The notes below the pieces were generated by a model. The model searched no databases and was not told the origin of the DNA. It saw nothing but the letters and a program-made list of their open reading frames with translations. The position numbers and the translations under genes were made by a program. From Rhodococcus rhodochrous (GTDB lineage Bacteria > Actinomycetota > Actinomycetes > Mycobacteriales > Mycobacteriaceae): a DNA stretch of 64,000 nt. Where the stretch lies: NCBI RefSeq assembly GCF_014854695.1, contig NZ_CP027557.1:2046001-2110000 (forward strand), written 5' to 3'. Numbering within the stretch: position 1 is the stretch's first letter; each line of letters opens with the position of its first letter. Shown here one piece after another: positions 9,715 to 18,232 of the stretch.

Positions 9715-11901
9715 TTACTTCGGGCTCGCGAGTGCGTACGGCAACACCGCGTCGGCTCCCGCGGCGACGAGAGTTCTCGCCGCCATCGTGAACGTCCAGC
9801 CGGTGTCGGTCACCGCATCGACGAGAAGGATCGGACCACTCGACCCGACATTGTCGGGTCGCTCCCACGCGTCGATCAGTGCGGCGACCCGATATGCCGA
9901 GTTCGCTGCCGTCGGCTCCGTATTCCCGCTTCGGCGTCGCAATACACCTAGATCTCGTAATCGTCCGATTTGTGCCAATCGGGACGCGAGTGACTCGACG
10001 AGCAAGGGATGTGTGGGGGAGTCCATGGCCATGACGGCGGTGGGCCGCTCCTCCCAGTCCCACGCCGCGAGCACCGCGATCGACGCGTCGACCACCGCCT
10101 TCGGCGCTTCGCGGTCCGGTCCGTCGAGCAGTTCGCGCAGTCGCGGTCCCCATCCCAGATCCGACAGCCGGCCCAGCACGCGCCCGGGGCGCGGACCGTC
10201 CGTGATCCGGCCCGACAGCGGGATCCCGAGGGTCGACATCCCCGTGGGCCACTGCCGGCGCGGCGGCAGATCCACACCGGGGCGTTCGAGGCGGGCACGG
10301 GTCCGGGCGACCTCGTCGTCGCCGACGGACGTCTCCCACCGGGACCCGATGCAGTTGTCACACCGGCCGCAGCCGGGGCTCCCGGCGGTGTGATCGGAGC
10401 CGGGACCCCCGGCGGTGTGATCGGAGCCGGGGCCCCCGGCGGCGAGATCGGGATCGTCGAGCTGACGGCGAAGGAAGACCATGCGGCATTCGGTGGTGCG
10501 CTCGTATTCGAGCATCGCCTCCTGTTCCGCGGCGCGGGCCTCCTCGAGGCGCCCGTAGCGCTCCTCGTCGTACGTCCAGGGCTGCCCGGTGGCGATCCAG
10601 CCGCCCTTGACCCTTTTCACCGCTCCGTCGACGTCGAGGACCTTGAGGACCATCTCCAGGCGTGAGCGCGTGAGGTCGACCCGCGGTTCGAGCGCGGGTG
10701 TCGATACCGGCCGTTCGGTATCGAGCGCTGCGATCACGCGTCGTACGAGCGCCTCGTCCGGGAAGGCGACCGAGGCGAACCACTGCCAGATCCGGCGGTC
10801 CTCCGGGCCGGGGAGCAGAACCACCTCGGCGCGCTCGGTGGAGCGACCCGCACGCCCCACCTGCTGGTAGTAGGAGATCGGGGACGAGGGAGCGCCGAGG
10901 TGCACCACGAAGCCGAGGTCGGGCTTGTCGAAGCCCATGCCGAGCGCCGAGGTCGCGACGAGCGCCTTGACCTTGTTGTCGAGGAGATCGGCCTCGAGCT
11001 GTTCACGCTCGGTCGGTTCGGTCTGACCGGTGTATGCCGCCACTGCATAGCCGTGGTCGGTGAGCAGCGCCGCGAGGTCGCGGGCGGCGGAGACCGTCAG
11101 CGCGTACACGATGCCCGAGCCCGGCAGATCCTTCAGATGTTGCGCGAGCCACGCCGCGCGTCGTGCCGGTTCGTCGATCCGCACCACCGACAGGTGCAGC
11201 GACGGACGGTCGAGGCCGCCGCGCAGTACGAGCGTGCCGCCGGAGCCGGCATCGTTGCGTCCACCGAGGTCGCTGCTTCCGCCGACACCGAGTTGGGCGG
11301 CGATGTCGGCGACCACCCGGTCGTTGGCGGTCGCGGTCGTCGCCAGGACCGGGATATCGTCGCCGAGTTCGGCGACGAGGGTGCGGATGCGGCGGTAGTC
11401 GGGCCGGAAGTCGTGACCCCAGTCCGACACGCAGTGCGCCTCGTCGACGACCACCAGTCCGGCGTCGCGGGCGAGGGAGGGCAACACCTGGTCGCGGAAG
11501 TCGGGGTTGTTGAGGCGTTCGGGGCTGACGAGGAGGACGTCGACCTCGCCCGCCGCGATCCGCTCGTGGATCGCCGCCCATTCCGTCACGTTGCCGGAGT
11601 TGATGGTCGCGGCGTGGACGCCGGCCCGCTCGGCGGCCGCGACCTGGTTGCGCATCAGGGCGAGCAGCGGCGAGACGATCACCGTGGGGCCGCGGCCCTG
11701 CCGCCGCAGCAGCTTGGCGGAGATGAAGTAGACGGCCGACTTCCCCCAGCCCGTGCGCTGGACGACGAGGGCGCGGCGACGGTGCACCACGAGCGCCTCG
11801 ATCGCGACCCATTGGTCGTCGCGGAGCCGGGCATCGGGGCCTGCCAGCTCGCGGAGAAGGTGCTCGGCATCGTCGCGCAACAGGTCGGTGGAGTTCGTCA
11901 T
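9715..11901 (-). CDS. recQ: RecQ-family ATP-dependent DNA helicase with PRTase-like C-terminus
   Basis: Superfamily 2 3'-5' DNA helicase. The 728-aa protein has Walker [10 protein letters not shown] (48-56), [14 protein letters not shown] (153-166), a second RecA domain with QVGRAGR, and a RecQ zinc site made of Cys about 473 and a CGRCDNC cluster near 510. Between these cysteines is a Gly/Pro/Ser-rich insert containing two copies of a nine-residue unit. The last about 45 residues contain [13 protein letters not shown], like the PRPP loop of phosphoribosyltransferases; this tail recurs in actinobacterial RecQ relatives. Start ATG 11901. Transcribed towards ectA, with a 141-base gap to its start. 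Confidence 0.9.
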   Translation of the reverse strand: MTNSTDLLRDDAEHLLRELAGPDARLRDDQWVAIEALVVHRRRALVVQRTGWGKSAVYFISAKLLRRQGRGPTVIVSPLLALMRNQVAAAERAGVHAATINSGNVTEWAAIHERIAAGEVDVLLVSPERLNNPDFRDQVLPSLARDAGLVVVDEAHCVSDWGHDFRPDYRRIRTLVAELGDDIPVLATTATANDRVVADIAAQLGVGGSSDLGGRNDAGSGGTLVLRGGLDRPSLHLSVVRIDEPARRAAWLAQHLKDLPGSGIVYALTVSAARDLAALLTDHGYAVAAYTGQTEPTEREQLEADLLDNKVKALVATSALGMGFDKPDLGFVVHLGAPSSPISYYQQVGRAGRSTERAEVVLLPGPEDRRIWQWFASVAFPDEALVRRVIAALDTERPVSTPALEPRVDLTRSRLEMVLKVLDVDGAVKRVKGGWIATGQPWTYDEERYGRLEEARAAEQEAMLEYERTTECRMVFLRRQLDDPDLAAGGPGSDHTAGGPGSDHTAGSPGCGRCDNCIGSRWETSVGDDEVARTRARLERPGVDLPPRRQWPTGMSTLGIPLSGRITDGPRPGRVLGRLSDLGWGPRLRELLDGPDREAPKAVVDASIAVLAAWDWEERPTAVMAMDSPTHPLLVESLASRLAQIGRLRDLGVLRRRSGNTEPTAANSAYRVAALIDAWERPDNVGSSGPILLVDAVTDTGWTFTMAARTLVAAGADAVLPYALASPK
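10381..10434 (-). repeat. 27-base tandem duplication inside recQ
   Basis: Two adjacent 27-base units (10381-10407 and 10408-10434) differ at one base. In the reading frame they encode two copies of AGGPGSDHT in the loop between the first zinc cysteine and the CGRCDNC cluster of RecQ. In-frame and low-complexity, so it probably lengthens a flexible loop without breaking the domain. Confidence 0.85.
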
Positions 11902-12202
11902 GCTGCAATCGTGCCCGACGACGTTCCGTCACGGCGGCGGTGAACGGTTCTCCGGGGGCGGCGAACGGTACTGATGCGGCGGCGAACGGGGATACCGTAG
12001 AGATGGCGGCGGAGTGGCTCTCGCGAAAGGTGGTGGCACCCAGTGTCAGTCCGCGGGACGGAAATCATCATGTAAAATCTTGCGAAACAACAACTTTGGA
12101 TTACATCGATCTTGGAGTGCGACTCGTGACACTCTGTGTCCAAATTGGTGACGGCGATCGCCGGTCCGGCCCGAGTGTGACGAGCGGATCATCCGCGCCG
12201 CT
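11902..12202. other. Intergenic region between divergent recQ and CoA-transferase genes
   Basis: About 300 bases with no supported gene. The first part holds short imperfect repeats of a GGCGGCGAACGG-like unit (about 11930-12010). A more AT-rich stretch at about 12060-12115 includes TTGCGAAAC and AACTTTGG, loosely like RamB half-sites that control acetate genes in corynebacteria. GTGACG (12177-12182) and TATGGT (12202-12207), 19 bases apart, could form a promoter giving a nearly leaderless transcript for the downstream gene. All of these are weak. Confidence 0.35.
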
Positions 12203-12214
12203 ATGGTCGTCGTC

Positions 12215-13792
12215 ATGTACGCAGCCCTTTCATCCCCCGCAGCGCCGTCTGTGGAGTCGGTCGTCGTGACCCCGGCCGAGGCTCGGGTACGTCATGAGAC
12301 CTACCGCAAGAAGATCGTGTCGGCTCAGGACGCCGTCCAGTGGATCCGCCCCGGCGACACGGTCGCCATCAGCGGCTTCGCCAGCGCAGGTACCCCGAAG
12401 GCCGTGACCCCGGCCCTCGCCGAACACATCCGGCGCACGCGGGCGACCGGCGGCGACTTCCGGATCAATCTGCTCACCGGGGCGTCGGTGGCCTCCGACA
12501 CCGAGCGCATGCTCGCCGATGTCGACGGAATCGCGCTGCGTATGCCGTACCAGGCAGAGCCCACCGCCCGCGGGCGGATCAACGAAGGCCGCATGGACTA
12601 CGTCGACATCCACCTGTCGCACGTCGCCCAGCAGGTCTGGGAGGGCTACTACGGACACGTCGACGTTGCCGTCGTCGAGATCTCCGGCATCACGGAGACG
12701 GGCGAGCTGATCCCCGCCACGTCCATCGGCAACAACAAGACCTGGCTCGACGTCGCCGAGAAGGTGATCCTCGAGGTCAACTCGTGGATCCCCGCCGCCA
12801 TGGACGGCGTGCACGACGTCTACTACGGCACCGCGCTTCCCCCGCACCGTCGTCCGATCGACCTCACCGACGTCGAGGACCGCATCGGCCAGCCCTACTT
12901 CCGGATCGATCCGGAACGCGTCGTCGCGGTCGTCGAGACCGACCGTCCCGACAGCGCCACCGCGCTCACGGCGCCCGACGCCACCAGCCGGGCCATCGCC
13001 GACCACGTCCTCGACTTCTTCGCGCACGAGGTCGCCGCGGGACGGCTGCCCGCCGACACGCTGCTTCCGCTGCAGTCGGGTGTCGGCAACGTCGCCAACG
13101 CCGTGCTCGCCGGTCTCGACAGCGGACCGTACCGGGGGCTGACGTGCTACTCGGAGGTCATCCAGGACGGCATGCTCGACCTCGTCAAGCACGGCACCGT
13201 CCGGTTCGCCTCGGCGACTGCCCTCGCACTGTCCGAAGCGGGGCTGAACGACTTCGTCGAGAACATCGACTTCTACCGCGACCACATCATGTTGCGGCCG
13301 CAGGAGATCAGCAACCACCCCGAGATCGTGCGCCGACTCGGCATCATCGCCATGAACGGCATGCTCGAGGCCGACGTCTACGGCAACGTCAACTCCACCC
13401 ACGTGATGGGCACCCGCATCATGAACGGCATCGGTGGCTCCGGCGACTTCGCGCGCAACGGCTACCTGTCGATGTTCCTGAGCCCGTCGACGGCCCGCGA
13501 CGGCGCGATCTCGTCGATCGTCCCGATGGTGCCGCACGTCGACCACACCGAGCACGACGTGCAGGTCATCGTGACCGAACAGGGTCTCGCCGATCTGCGC
13601 GCCCTGTCTCCCCGTCGTCGGTCGCGGGTCGTCGTGGAGCGCTGCGCGCATCCCGACTACCGCGCCGAACTGCTCGACTACATCGAGCGCGCAGAAGCCG
13701 CCCCCGGAGCAGGTCACACCCCGCACCTGCTCGGTGAGGCGTTCTCCTTCCACGAGCGCTACCAGCGCACGGGGACCATGCACGCGTCCTGA
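12215..13792 (+). CDS. Acetyl-CoA hydrolase / succinyl-CoA:acetate CoA-transferase family protein
   Basis: Class I CoA-transferase family protein, probably moving CoA between acetate and succinate or another acyl group. The roughly 525-aa protein has the family's catalytic glutamate in YSEVIQDG and the glycine-rich NGIGGSGDFARN segment. Start is uncertain: ATG at 12215 would suit a leaderless transcript from a TATGGT element just upstream, and an in-frame ATG at 12203 adds four residues; neither has a clear ribosome binding site. A strong hairpin terminator follows. True hydrolase versus transferase activity cannot be decided from sequence. Confidence 0.88.
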   Translation: MYAALSSPAAPSVESVVVTPAEARVRHETYRKKIVSAQDAVQWIRPGDTVAISGFASAGTPKAVTPALAEHIRRTRATGGDFRINLLTGASVASDTERMLADVDGIALRMPYQAEPTARGRINEGRMDYVDIHLSHVAQQVWEGYYGHVDVAVVEISGITETGELIPATSIGNNKTWLDVAEKVILEVNSWIPAAMDGVHDVYYGTALPPHRRPIDLTDVEDRIGQPYFRIDPERVVAVVETDRPDSATALTAPDATSRAIADHVLDFFAHEVAAGRLPADTLLPLQSGVGNVANAVLAGLDSGPYRGLTCYSEVIQDGMLDLVKHGTVRFASATALALSEAGLNDFVENIDFYRDHIMLRPQEISNHPEIVRRLGIIAMNGMLEADVYGNVNSTHVMGTRIMNGIGGSGDFARNGYLSMFLSPSTARDGAISSIVPMVPHVDHTEHDVQVIVTEQGLADLRALSPRRRSRVVVERCAHPDYRAELLDYIERAEAAPGAGHTPHLLGEAFSFHERYQRTGTMHAS

Positions 13793-13811
13793 TCGGCGCG
13801 GCGACGAACAC

Positions 13812-13850
13812 GGTCGGCCCCGGCACCACACCACGGTGCCGGGGCCGACC
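13812..13850. terminator. Bidirectional hairpin terminator
   Basis: Perfect 16-bp inverted repeat (13812-13827 with 13835-13850) around a 7-base loop, between the converging CoA-transferase and DUF3515 genes. It lacks a long T tract, as is usual for actinobacterial terminators, and can act in both directions. Confidence 0.85.
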
Positions 13851-13893
13851 TTCGTTCGTGGGTCGTAGTGAAGACGGCGGGGGCGAATCCCGC

Positions 13894-14496
13894 TCAGCGG
13901 ATCGGCGCCGGATCGATCTGCTGCTGCGGGAGTGTGGTCGAGATCGTCGCTGTGATGTCCTGCAGCGGGGTCGGCCCGGATCCGTCGGGCACGGTCAAGG
14001 CCACGTAGACCGGCCGGTCGACGGCGAACCACGTGCTCGCCGGGATACCCTGCTCGGCTCCCGACACCTCGAACCACTGCACGTCGTCGATCACCTGCAG
14101 CGCCGCCGCCTGGTCGAACTGGTCGGGCCGGTCGAGACCGCAGCGCAGGACGACCTCCTCGCCGTCGTCCGACTGCCAGGCCGCCGCACCCACCGGTGCC
14201 GGATCGGCCAGTTCGGCGCGCGTGTAGTCGCCGAGCTCCTCCGGCAGCGCGTCGAGCAACTGCGAGCAGGATTCGGATTCTGCTTCCGGAGCAGGCACGG
14301 GACCGAGGCCGACAGGCGTGTTCACAGGTGACTGCGACACGATCACGGCCGCCACCACCACGCCGACCAGCAGAGCGACGGGCAGTGCGATCGCCGTGGC
14401 GATCAGAGCGGGACTGCGTCGCGTCCCGTCCGATCCGGGTGCCTCGGCGGGGGCGTCGTCGGAAGGTTCGCGATCGGAAGCAGAGGTGTCGTTCAT
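13894..14496 (-). CDS. DUF3515 family membrane-anchored protein
   Basis: Conserved mycobacterial-type protein of unknown function, about 200 aa. An acidic N-terminus (1-28) is followed by one membrane helix (about 31-53, rich in Ala/Val/Leu) and an extracytoplasmic domain with two cysteines (CSQLLDALP and LRCGLD) likely to form a disulfide. The start at 14496 has GGA four bases upstream; an in-frame ATG at 14508 adds four residues. Divergent from thiL with a 108-base gap, the same neighbourhood as in Mycobacterium (near thiL and ung). Confidence 0.8.
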   Translation of the reverse strand: MNDTSASDREPSDDAPAEAPGSDGTRRSPALIATAIALPVALLVGVVVAAVIVSQSPVNTPVGLGPVPAPEAESESCSQLLDALPEELGDYTRAELADPAPVGAAAWQSDDGEEVVLRCGLDRPDQFDQAAALQVIDDVQWFEVSGAEQGIPASTWFAVDRPVYVALTVPDGSGPTPLQDITATISTTLPQQQIDPAPIR

Positions 14497-14604
14497 CGTG
14501 TCCAGCATCCGGGCTCGGGGACAGGGGGCGGTAGCGTGATCGAACGTAGCAGGGCACGTGCCGGCTCTCTCCCACCGCCGACCGAGAAAGAGGCGACCGT
14601 CACC

Positions 14605-15576
14605 GTGACGAACCCGACCGGACCCACCGTCGCCGACATCGGCGAATTTCCCGTGATCGAACGGGCGGTGAGAGCACGGCGGCAACCCGACAGCACACTC
14701 GTCGGGCCGGGGCACGACGCAGCGGTCGTGACAGCCGCCGACGGGCGCATCGCGATCTCGACCGACATGCTCGTCGAAGGACGGCACTTCCGGTTCGACT
14801 GGTCCGCCCCGCAGGAGGTCGGACGCAAGGCCGTCGCCCAGAACGGAGCCGATGTCGCCGCGGTCGGCGCACGCCCCACCGCCTTCGTCGTCGGCCTCGG
14901 ATGCCCACCCCACACACCCGTCGCCGTGCTCGACGGCATCTCGGCCGGCATCGGCGAAGCCGCCGAGGAGATCGGCGCCGGAGTCGTGGGAGGCGACCTC
15001 GTGCAGGCCGATCAGGTGATCGTCTCGGTCACCGTGCTCGGCGAACTCGACGGACGGCCACCACTGCTCCGCTCCACCGCCTGCCCCGGCGACGTCGTCG
15101 CCCTCGCCGGTCGCACCGGTCGCTCCGCGGCGGGTCTGGCCCTGCTGCTGGCCGGCAACCGGGACTTCCCCGAACTCGTCGCGGCGCATCGTGTGCCCAC
15201 TCCGCCCTATGCAGCAGGTCCTGCAGCGGCCGCAGCCGGCGCCCACGCCTGCACCGACATCTCCGACGGTCTCGTCGCCGATCTCGGGCACATCTGCACG
15301 GCCTCGGAGGTCGCGATCGACCTCGACTCCGGTGCGCTCGCTCCCGACACGCAACTCCGCGAGGCCGGTCGGGTACTGGCGGCCGACCCGTGGGAATGGA
15401 TCCTCACCGGCGGCGAGGATCATGCCCTCGCGGCCTGCTTCCCTCGCGAGGTCGTCCTGCCGGACGGATGGCGGCCGATCGGCGTGGTCCTGGAAGGCTC
15501 CGGCGTCACGGTCGACGGGCAGCGCCACGACGGATCCGGAGGCTGGGAGAGCTTCGCGGCGGGCGCTGGTCTCTAG
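14605..15576 (+). CDS. thiL: Thiamine-monophosphate kinase
   Basis: Phosphorylates thiamine monophosphate to the active cofactor thiamine pyrophosphate. The 323-aa AIRS/PurM-fold protein has GPGHDAAVV near the N-terminus, STDMLVEGRHF, the GADVAAVGA segment, GGDLV and the late TGGEDHALAA motif. The GTG at 14605 with AAAGAGG upstream is preferred; a longer frame back to 14536 has no conserved residues. Followed by the gamma-carbonic anhydrase and ung genes on the same strand. Confidence 0.93.
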   Translation: MTNPTGPTVADIGEFPVIERAVRARRQPDSTLVGPGHDAAVVTAADGRIAISTDMLVEGRHFRFDWSAPQEVGRKAVAQNGADVAAVGARPTAFVVGLGCPPHTPVAVLDGISAGIGEAAEEIGAGVVGGDLVQADQVIVSVTVLGELDGRPPLLRSTACPGDVVALAGRTGRSAAGLALLLAGNRDFPELVAAHRVPTPPYAAGPAAAAAGAHACTDISDGLVADLGHICTASEVAIDLDSGALAPDTQLREAGRVLAADPWEWILTGGEDHALAACFPREVVLPDGWRPIGVVLEGSGVTVDGQRHDGSGGWESFAAGAGL

Positions 15577-15621
15577 GCCGCTCACTCCGGGTGGGGTTCG
15601 CTCGAGATAGGTTCTGCAGTC

Positions 15622-16149
15622 ATGGCTGTCTACGCACTCGGCGAGCGTGTCCCCGATATCCATCCCGACGCGTGGGTTCATCCCGACGCGGTCGTGATCG
15701 GCAACGTCACCCTCGGTGCCGGTGCCTCCGTGTGGCCCTCGGCGGTGCTGCGCGGGGACTACGGCACGATCACCGTGGGGGAGAAGACCAACATCCAGGA
15801 CGGCACGATCATCCACTGCACCGCGATCGAGGCCACCGTCATCGGCGCGCGGTGCGTCGTCGGGCACAACGCGCACATCGAGGGCTCCACGATCGGTGAC
15901 GGCGCGCTGATCGGCTCGGGTTCGCTCGTCCTCAACGGATCGGTCATCGGTGCCGGCGCGCAGGTCGCCGCCGGCGCCCTGATCCCGCCGCGCTTCGAAC
16001 TGCCGCCCCGCCGCATGGCGATGGGTATCCCCGCGAAGGTCCGCGAGGGCTACGAGATCCCCGAGAACAACTTCGACGCCAACGCCGAGATGTATGCGGC
16101 GAACGCCGCCTACTACCGGACCGCCCTCCGCCGCATCGACCAGGAGTGA
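15622..16149 (+). CDS. Gamma-carbonic anhydrase-like hexapeptide-repeat protein
   Basis: Left-handed beta-helix protein of the gamma-carbonic anhydrase/PaaY family, 175 aa. Hexapeptide repeats run through most of it and the three zinc-ligand histidines are visible in IIHC and VGHNAHI. Family members hydrate CO2 or are inactive homologues; sequence cannot settle which. ATG 15622. It ends three bases before the ung start, so the two are probably co-translated. Confidence 0.88.
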   Translation: MAVYALGERVPDIHPDAWVHPDAVVIGNVTLGAGASVWPSAVLRGDYGTITVGEKTNIQDGTIIHCTAIEATVIGARCVVGHNAHIEGSTIGDGALIGSGSLVLNGSVIGAGAQVAAGALIPPRFELPPRRMAMGIPAKVREGYEIPENNFDANAEMYAANAAYYRTALRRIDQE

Positions 16150-16152
16150 CAG

Positions 16153-16881
16153 GTGGCCGACACCGTCGACACACAGTCCGCGGCCGGGGGAGCGGACGAG
16201 CCCCGTTCCGGTCGGCCCCTGTCCGAACTCGTCGAGGCGGGTTGGGCGCGAGCACTCGAACCCGTCGCAGGTGACATCACCGCGATGGGGCAGTTCCTCC
16301 GCGCCGAACTCGCCGCGGGCCGCAGTTATCTGCCGTCCGGTCCGAACGTGCTGCGTGCCTTCACGCAGCCGTTCGAATCCGTCCGCGTCCTGATCGTCGG
16401 GCAGGATCCCTATCCCACTCCGGGTCACGCTGTGGGACTGAGCTTCTCGGTGGCTCCGGACGTCCGTCCCATCCCGCGCAGTCTCGCCAACATCTATCGC
16501 GAGTACACCGACGATCTCGGTCTGCCGCAGCCCTCCACGGGCGACCTGTCGCCGTGGACCGAGCACGGTGTCCTGTTGCTCAACCGGGTCCTCACCGTCG
16601 CGCCGGGCCAGCCGGCCTCGCACCGCGGCAAGGGCTGGGAGGCCGTCACCGAGCAGGCGATCCGCGCGCTGGTCGCGCGCGGTACCCCGCTCGTCGCGAT
16701 CCTGTGGGGCCGCGACGCGGCGACCCTCGAACCCATGCTCGGCGGTGTGCCCACCGTGAAGTCGGCGCACCCGTCCCCGCTGTCGGCCTCACGCGGATTC
16801 TTCGGGTCGCGTCCGTTCAGCCGCTCGAACGCCCTGCTCGTCGAGCGGGGCGGCGAACCGGTGGACTGGCGACTGCCCTGA
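16153..16881 (+). CDS. ung: Uracil-DNA glycosylase
   Basis: Family 1 enzyme that removes uracil from DNA to start base excision repair. The 242-aa protein has the water-activating loop [17 protein letters not shown] and the minor-groove motif [13 protein letters not shown]. The GTG at 16153 follows CAGGAGTGACAG, whose GGAG overlaps the end of the preceding gene. Part of the thiL/carbonic anhydrase/ung run, as in mycobacteria, and convergent with the enoyl-CoA hydratase gene. Confidence 0.97.
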   Translation: MADTVDTQSAAGGADEPRSGRPLSELVEAGWARALEPVAGDITAMGQFLRAELAAGRSYLPSGPNVLRAFTQPFESVRVLIVGQDPYPTPGHAVGLSFSVAPDVRPIPRSLANIYREYTDDLGLPQPSTGDLSPWTEHGVLLLNRVLTVAPGQPASHRGKGWEAVTEQAIRALVARGTPLVAILWGRDAATLEPMLGGVPTVKSAHPSPLSASRGFFGSRPFSRSNALLVERGGEPVDWRLP

Positions 16882-16903
16882 CCACCGGTCCGCCGCCCGG
16901 ATG

Positions 16904-17719
16904 TCAGGCGCGGGCCGAATCCCAGTCCGGGCGCCGCTTGGCGACGAAGGCGTCGACACCCTCGATACCCGTGGGCGTCGTCGCGGCGGCGGAGATCGAG
17001 GCGGCTTCGGCGTCGAGGTGGTCGGACAGCGATCGTCCGGCCGAGCCCGCCACGAGCGAGCGGATGGCGGCGTAGGACTGCGTGGGGCCGTGCGCGAGGG
17101 TTCGTGCGAGTCGCAACCCCTCGCTCTGGATCTCGCCGTCGGCGACGAGCCGGCTGAGCAGACCCAGGCGCACGGCTTCGTCGGCGCCGATCACGGTGTC
17201 GGTCATGATGATCTCCCGTGCCCGCGACGGGCCGACGATCCGCGGCAGGGTCCACGACATGCCGCCGTCGGGGGAGAAGCCGATCGACGGGTACGCGGCG
17301 CGCATCTTCGTGCCGGGGCCGGCGAGTGCGATGTCGGCGAGCAACGCCAGGCTCATGCCGGCGCCTGCGGCCCAGCCGTGCACGGCGGCGACGACCGGCA
17401 CGGCCGCCTTCTCCAGTTCGCGCACGAAGTCGTGGAAGAGGTTCGCGATCTCGAGCAGGTGGGCGCCGCGGTCCTCGGCCGCGGCGAATCCGTGGACGTT
17501 GCCGCCCGCGCAGAAGTTCGCACCCTCACCGACGAGCAGCACGGCGCCGATCTCGGTGCCTGCCGCGCGCAGGGCCGCGATGCCCTGCTCCATCCCTGCG
17601 GGGGACAGGGAGGTGCCGTGTTCGGAGGTCGCCACGGCGATCCGCAGGACGCGGTCCTCCACACTCACCAGTGAACGGAGAGAGTCGCTGTCGGGGAAGG
17701 AAACTTGGTTCTCGGTCAT
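16904..17719 (-). CDS. Enoyl-CoA hydratase/isomerase family protein
   Basis: Crotonase-fold enzyme, 271 aa, acting on an acyl-CoA thioester in lipid or side-chain catabolism. Oxyanion-hole segments are FCAGGNVHGF and the HGWAAGAGMSLALLADIA helix; PSIGFSPDGGMSWTLPR covers the first catalytic-glutamate region, where Asp replaces the usual Glu, so it may be an isomerase or another crotonase subtype (inference). ATG 17719 with GCGGGA directly upstream. It lies downstream of rpmB, separated from it by a strong terminator. Confidence 0.87.
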   Translation of the reverse strand: MTENQVSFPDSDSLRSLVSVEDRVLRIAVATSEHGTSLSPAGMEQGIAALRAAGTEIGAVLLVGEGANFCAGGNVHGFAAAEDRGAHLLEIANLFHDFVRELEKAAVPVVAAVHGWAAGAGMSLALLADIALAGPGTKMRAAYPSIGFSPDGGMSWTLPRIVGPSRAREIIMTDTVIGADEAVRLGLLSRLVADGEIQSEGLRLARTLAHGPTQSYAAIRSLVAGSAGRSLSDHLDAEAASISAAATTPTGIEGVDAFVAKRRPDWDSARA

Positions 17720-17751
17720 TCCCGCACGATATCCGGCCGAGGGATCGAACG

Positions 17752-17790
17752 GCGAAGGCCCCCTGCGCAATCAGCGCAGGGGGCCTTCGC
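17752..17790 (-). terminator. Hairpin terminator after rpmB
   Basis: Perfect 17-bp inverted repeat (17752-17768 with 17774-17790) around a 5-base AATCA loop, 17 bases beyond the rpmB stop codon and just before the next gene on the same strand. It should end rpmB transcription. Confidence 0.88.
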
Positions 17791-17807
17791 TACGACTCGA
17801 CCGGGAA

Positions 17808-17999
17808 TCAGCCGCGGACGACCTTGCCGGCCTTGAGGCAGGAGGTGCACACGTTCATCTTGCGGGTGTTGCCCGGTGCAACCTGAGCGCGCACGCTCTG
17901 GATGTTCGGGTTCCAGCGACGGTTGGTACGCCGGTGCGAGTGCGAGACCGACTTCCCGAAGCCGGGGCCCTTGGCGCATACGTCGCAGACGGCAGCCAT
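17808..17999 (-). CDS. rpmB: 50S ribosomal protein L28
   Basis: bL28, 63 aa, with the family core [12 protein letters not shown]. It carries two CxxC pairs (CDVC at 5-8 and CTSC near 51-54), the zinc-binding form; many actinobacteria keep a cysteine-free paralogue elsewhere for zinc starvation. ATG 17999 follows AAGGAGTTCGCGAC. Divergent from the DAK2-recG genes, the standard actinobacterial order. Confidence 0.97.
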   Translation of the reverse strand: MAAVCDVCAKGPGFGKSVSHSHRRTNRRWNPNIQSVRAQVAPGNTRKMNVCTSCLKAGKVVRG

Positions 18000-18232
18000 G
18001 TCGCGAACTCCTTGTGTCTAGTGGATAGATCTTCTGTCTGTTGTTTCGCCTTGCGAACACGGGGAACGAGCCGCCCGTGCGAGGCAACCCGGCAAGCTTA
18101 GCGAACTCGAGGGCGGTTGGCCAAACCGGACGGTGCGCCGGGTCGCGGCTAACCTGTTCGCCAGGGCTCGGCACCGTGCGCAACGGTACCGATCGTAGAG
18201 GTGGACGATGCCCGTAGGACGAGGCGAAGGGG

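Noticed and set aside
13894..16770. A continuous minus-strand frame of about 950 codons opposite thiL and ung
   Set aside because: Only its last 200 codons (DUF3515) form a real protein; the rest is antisense to thiL, the carbonic anhydrase and ung.
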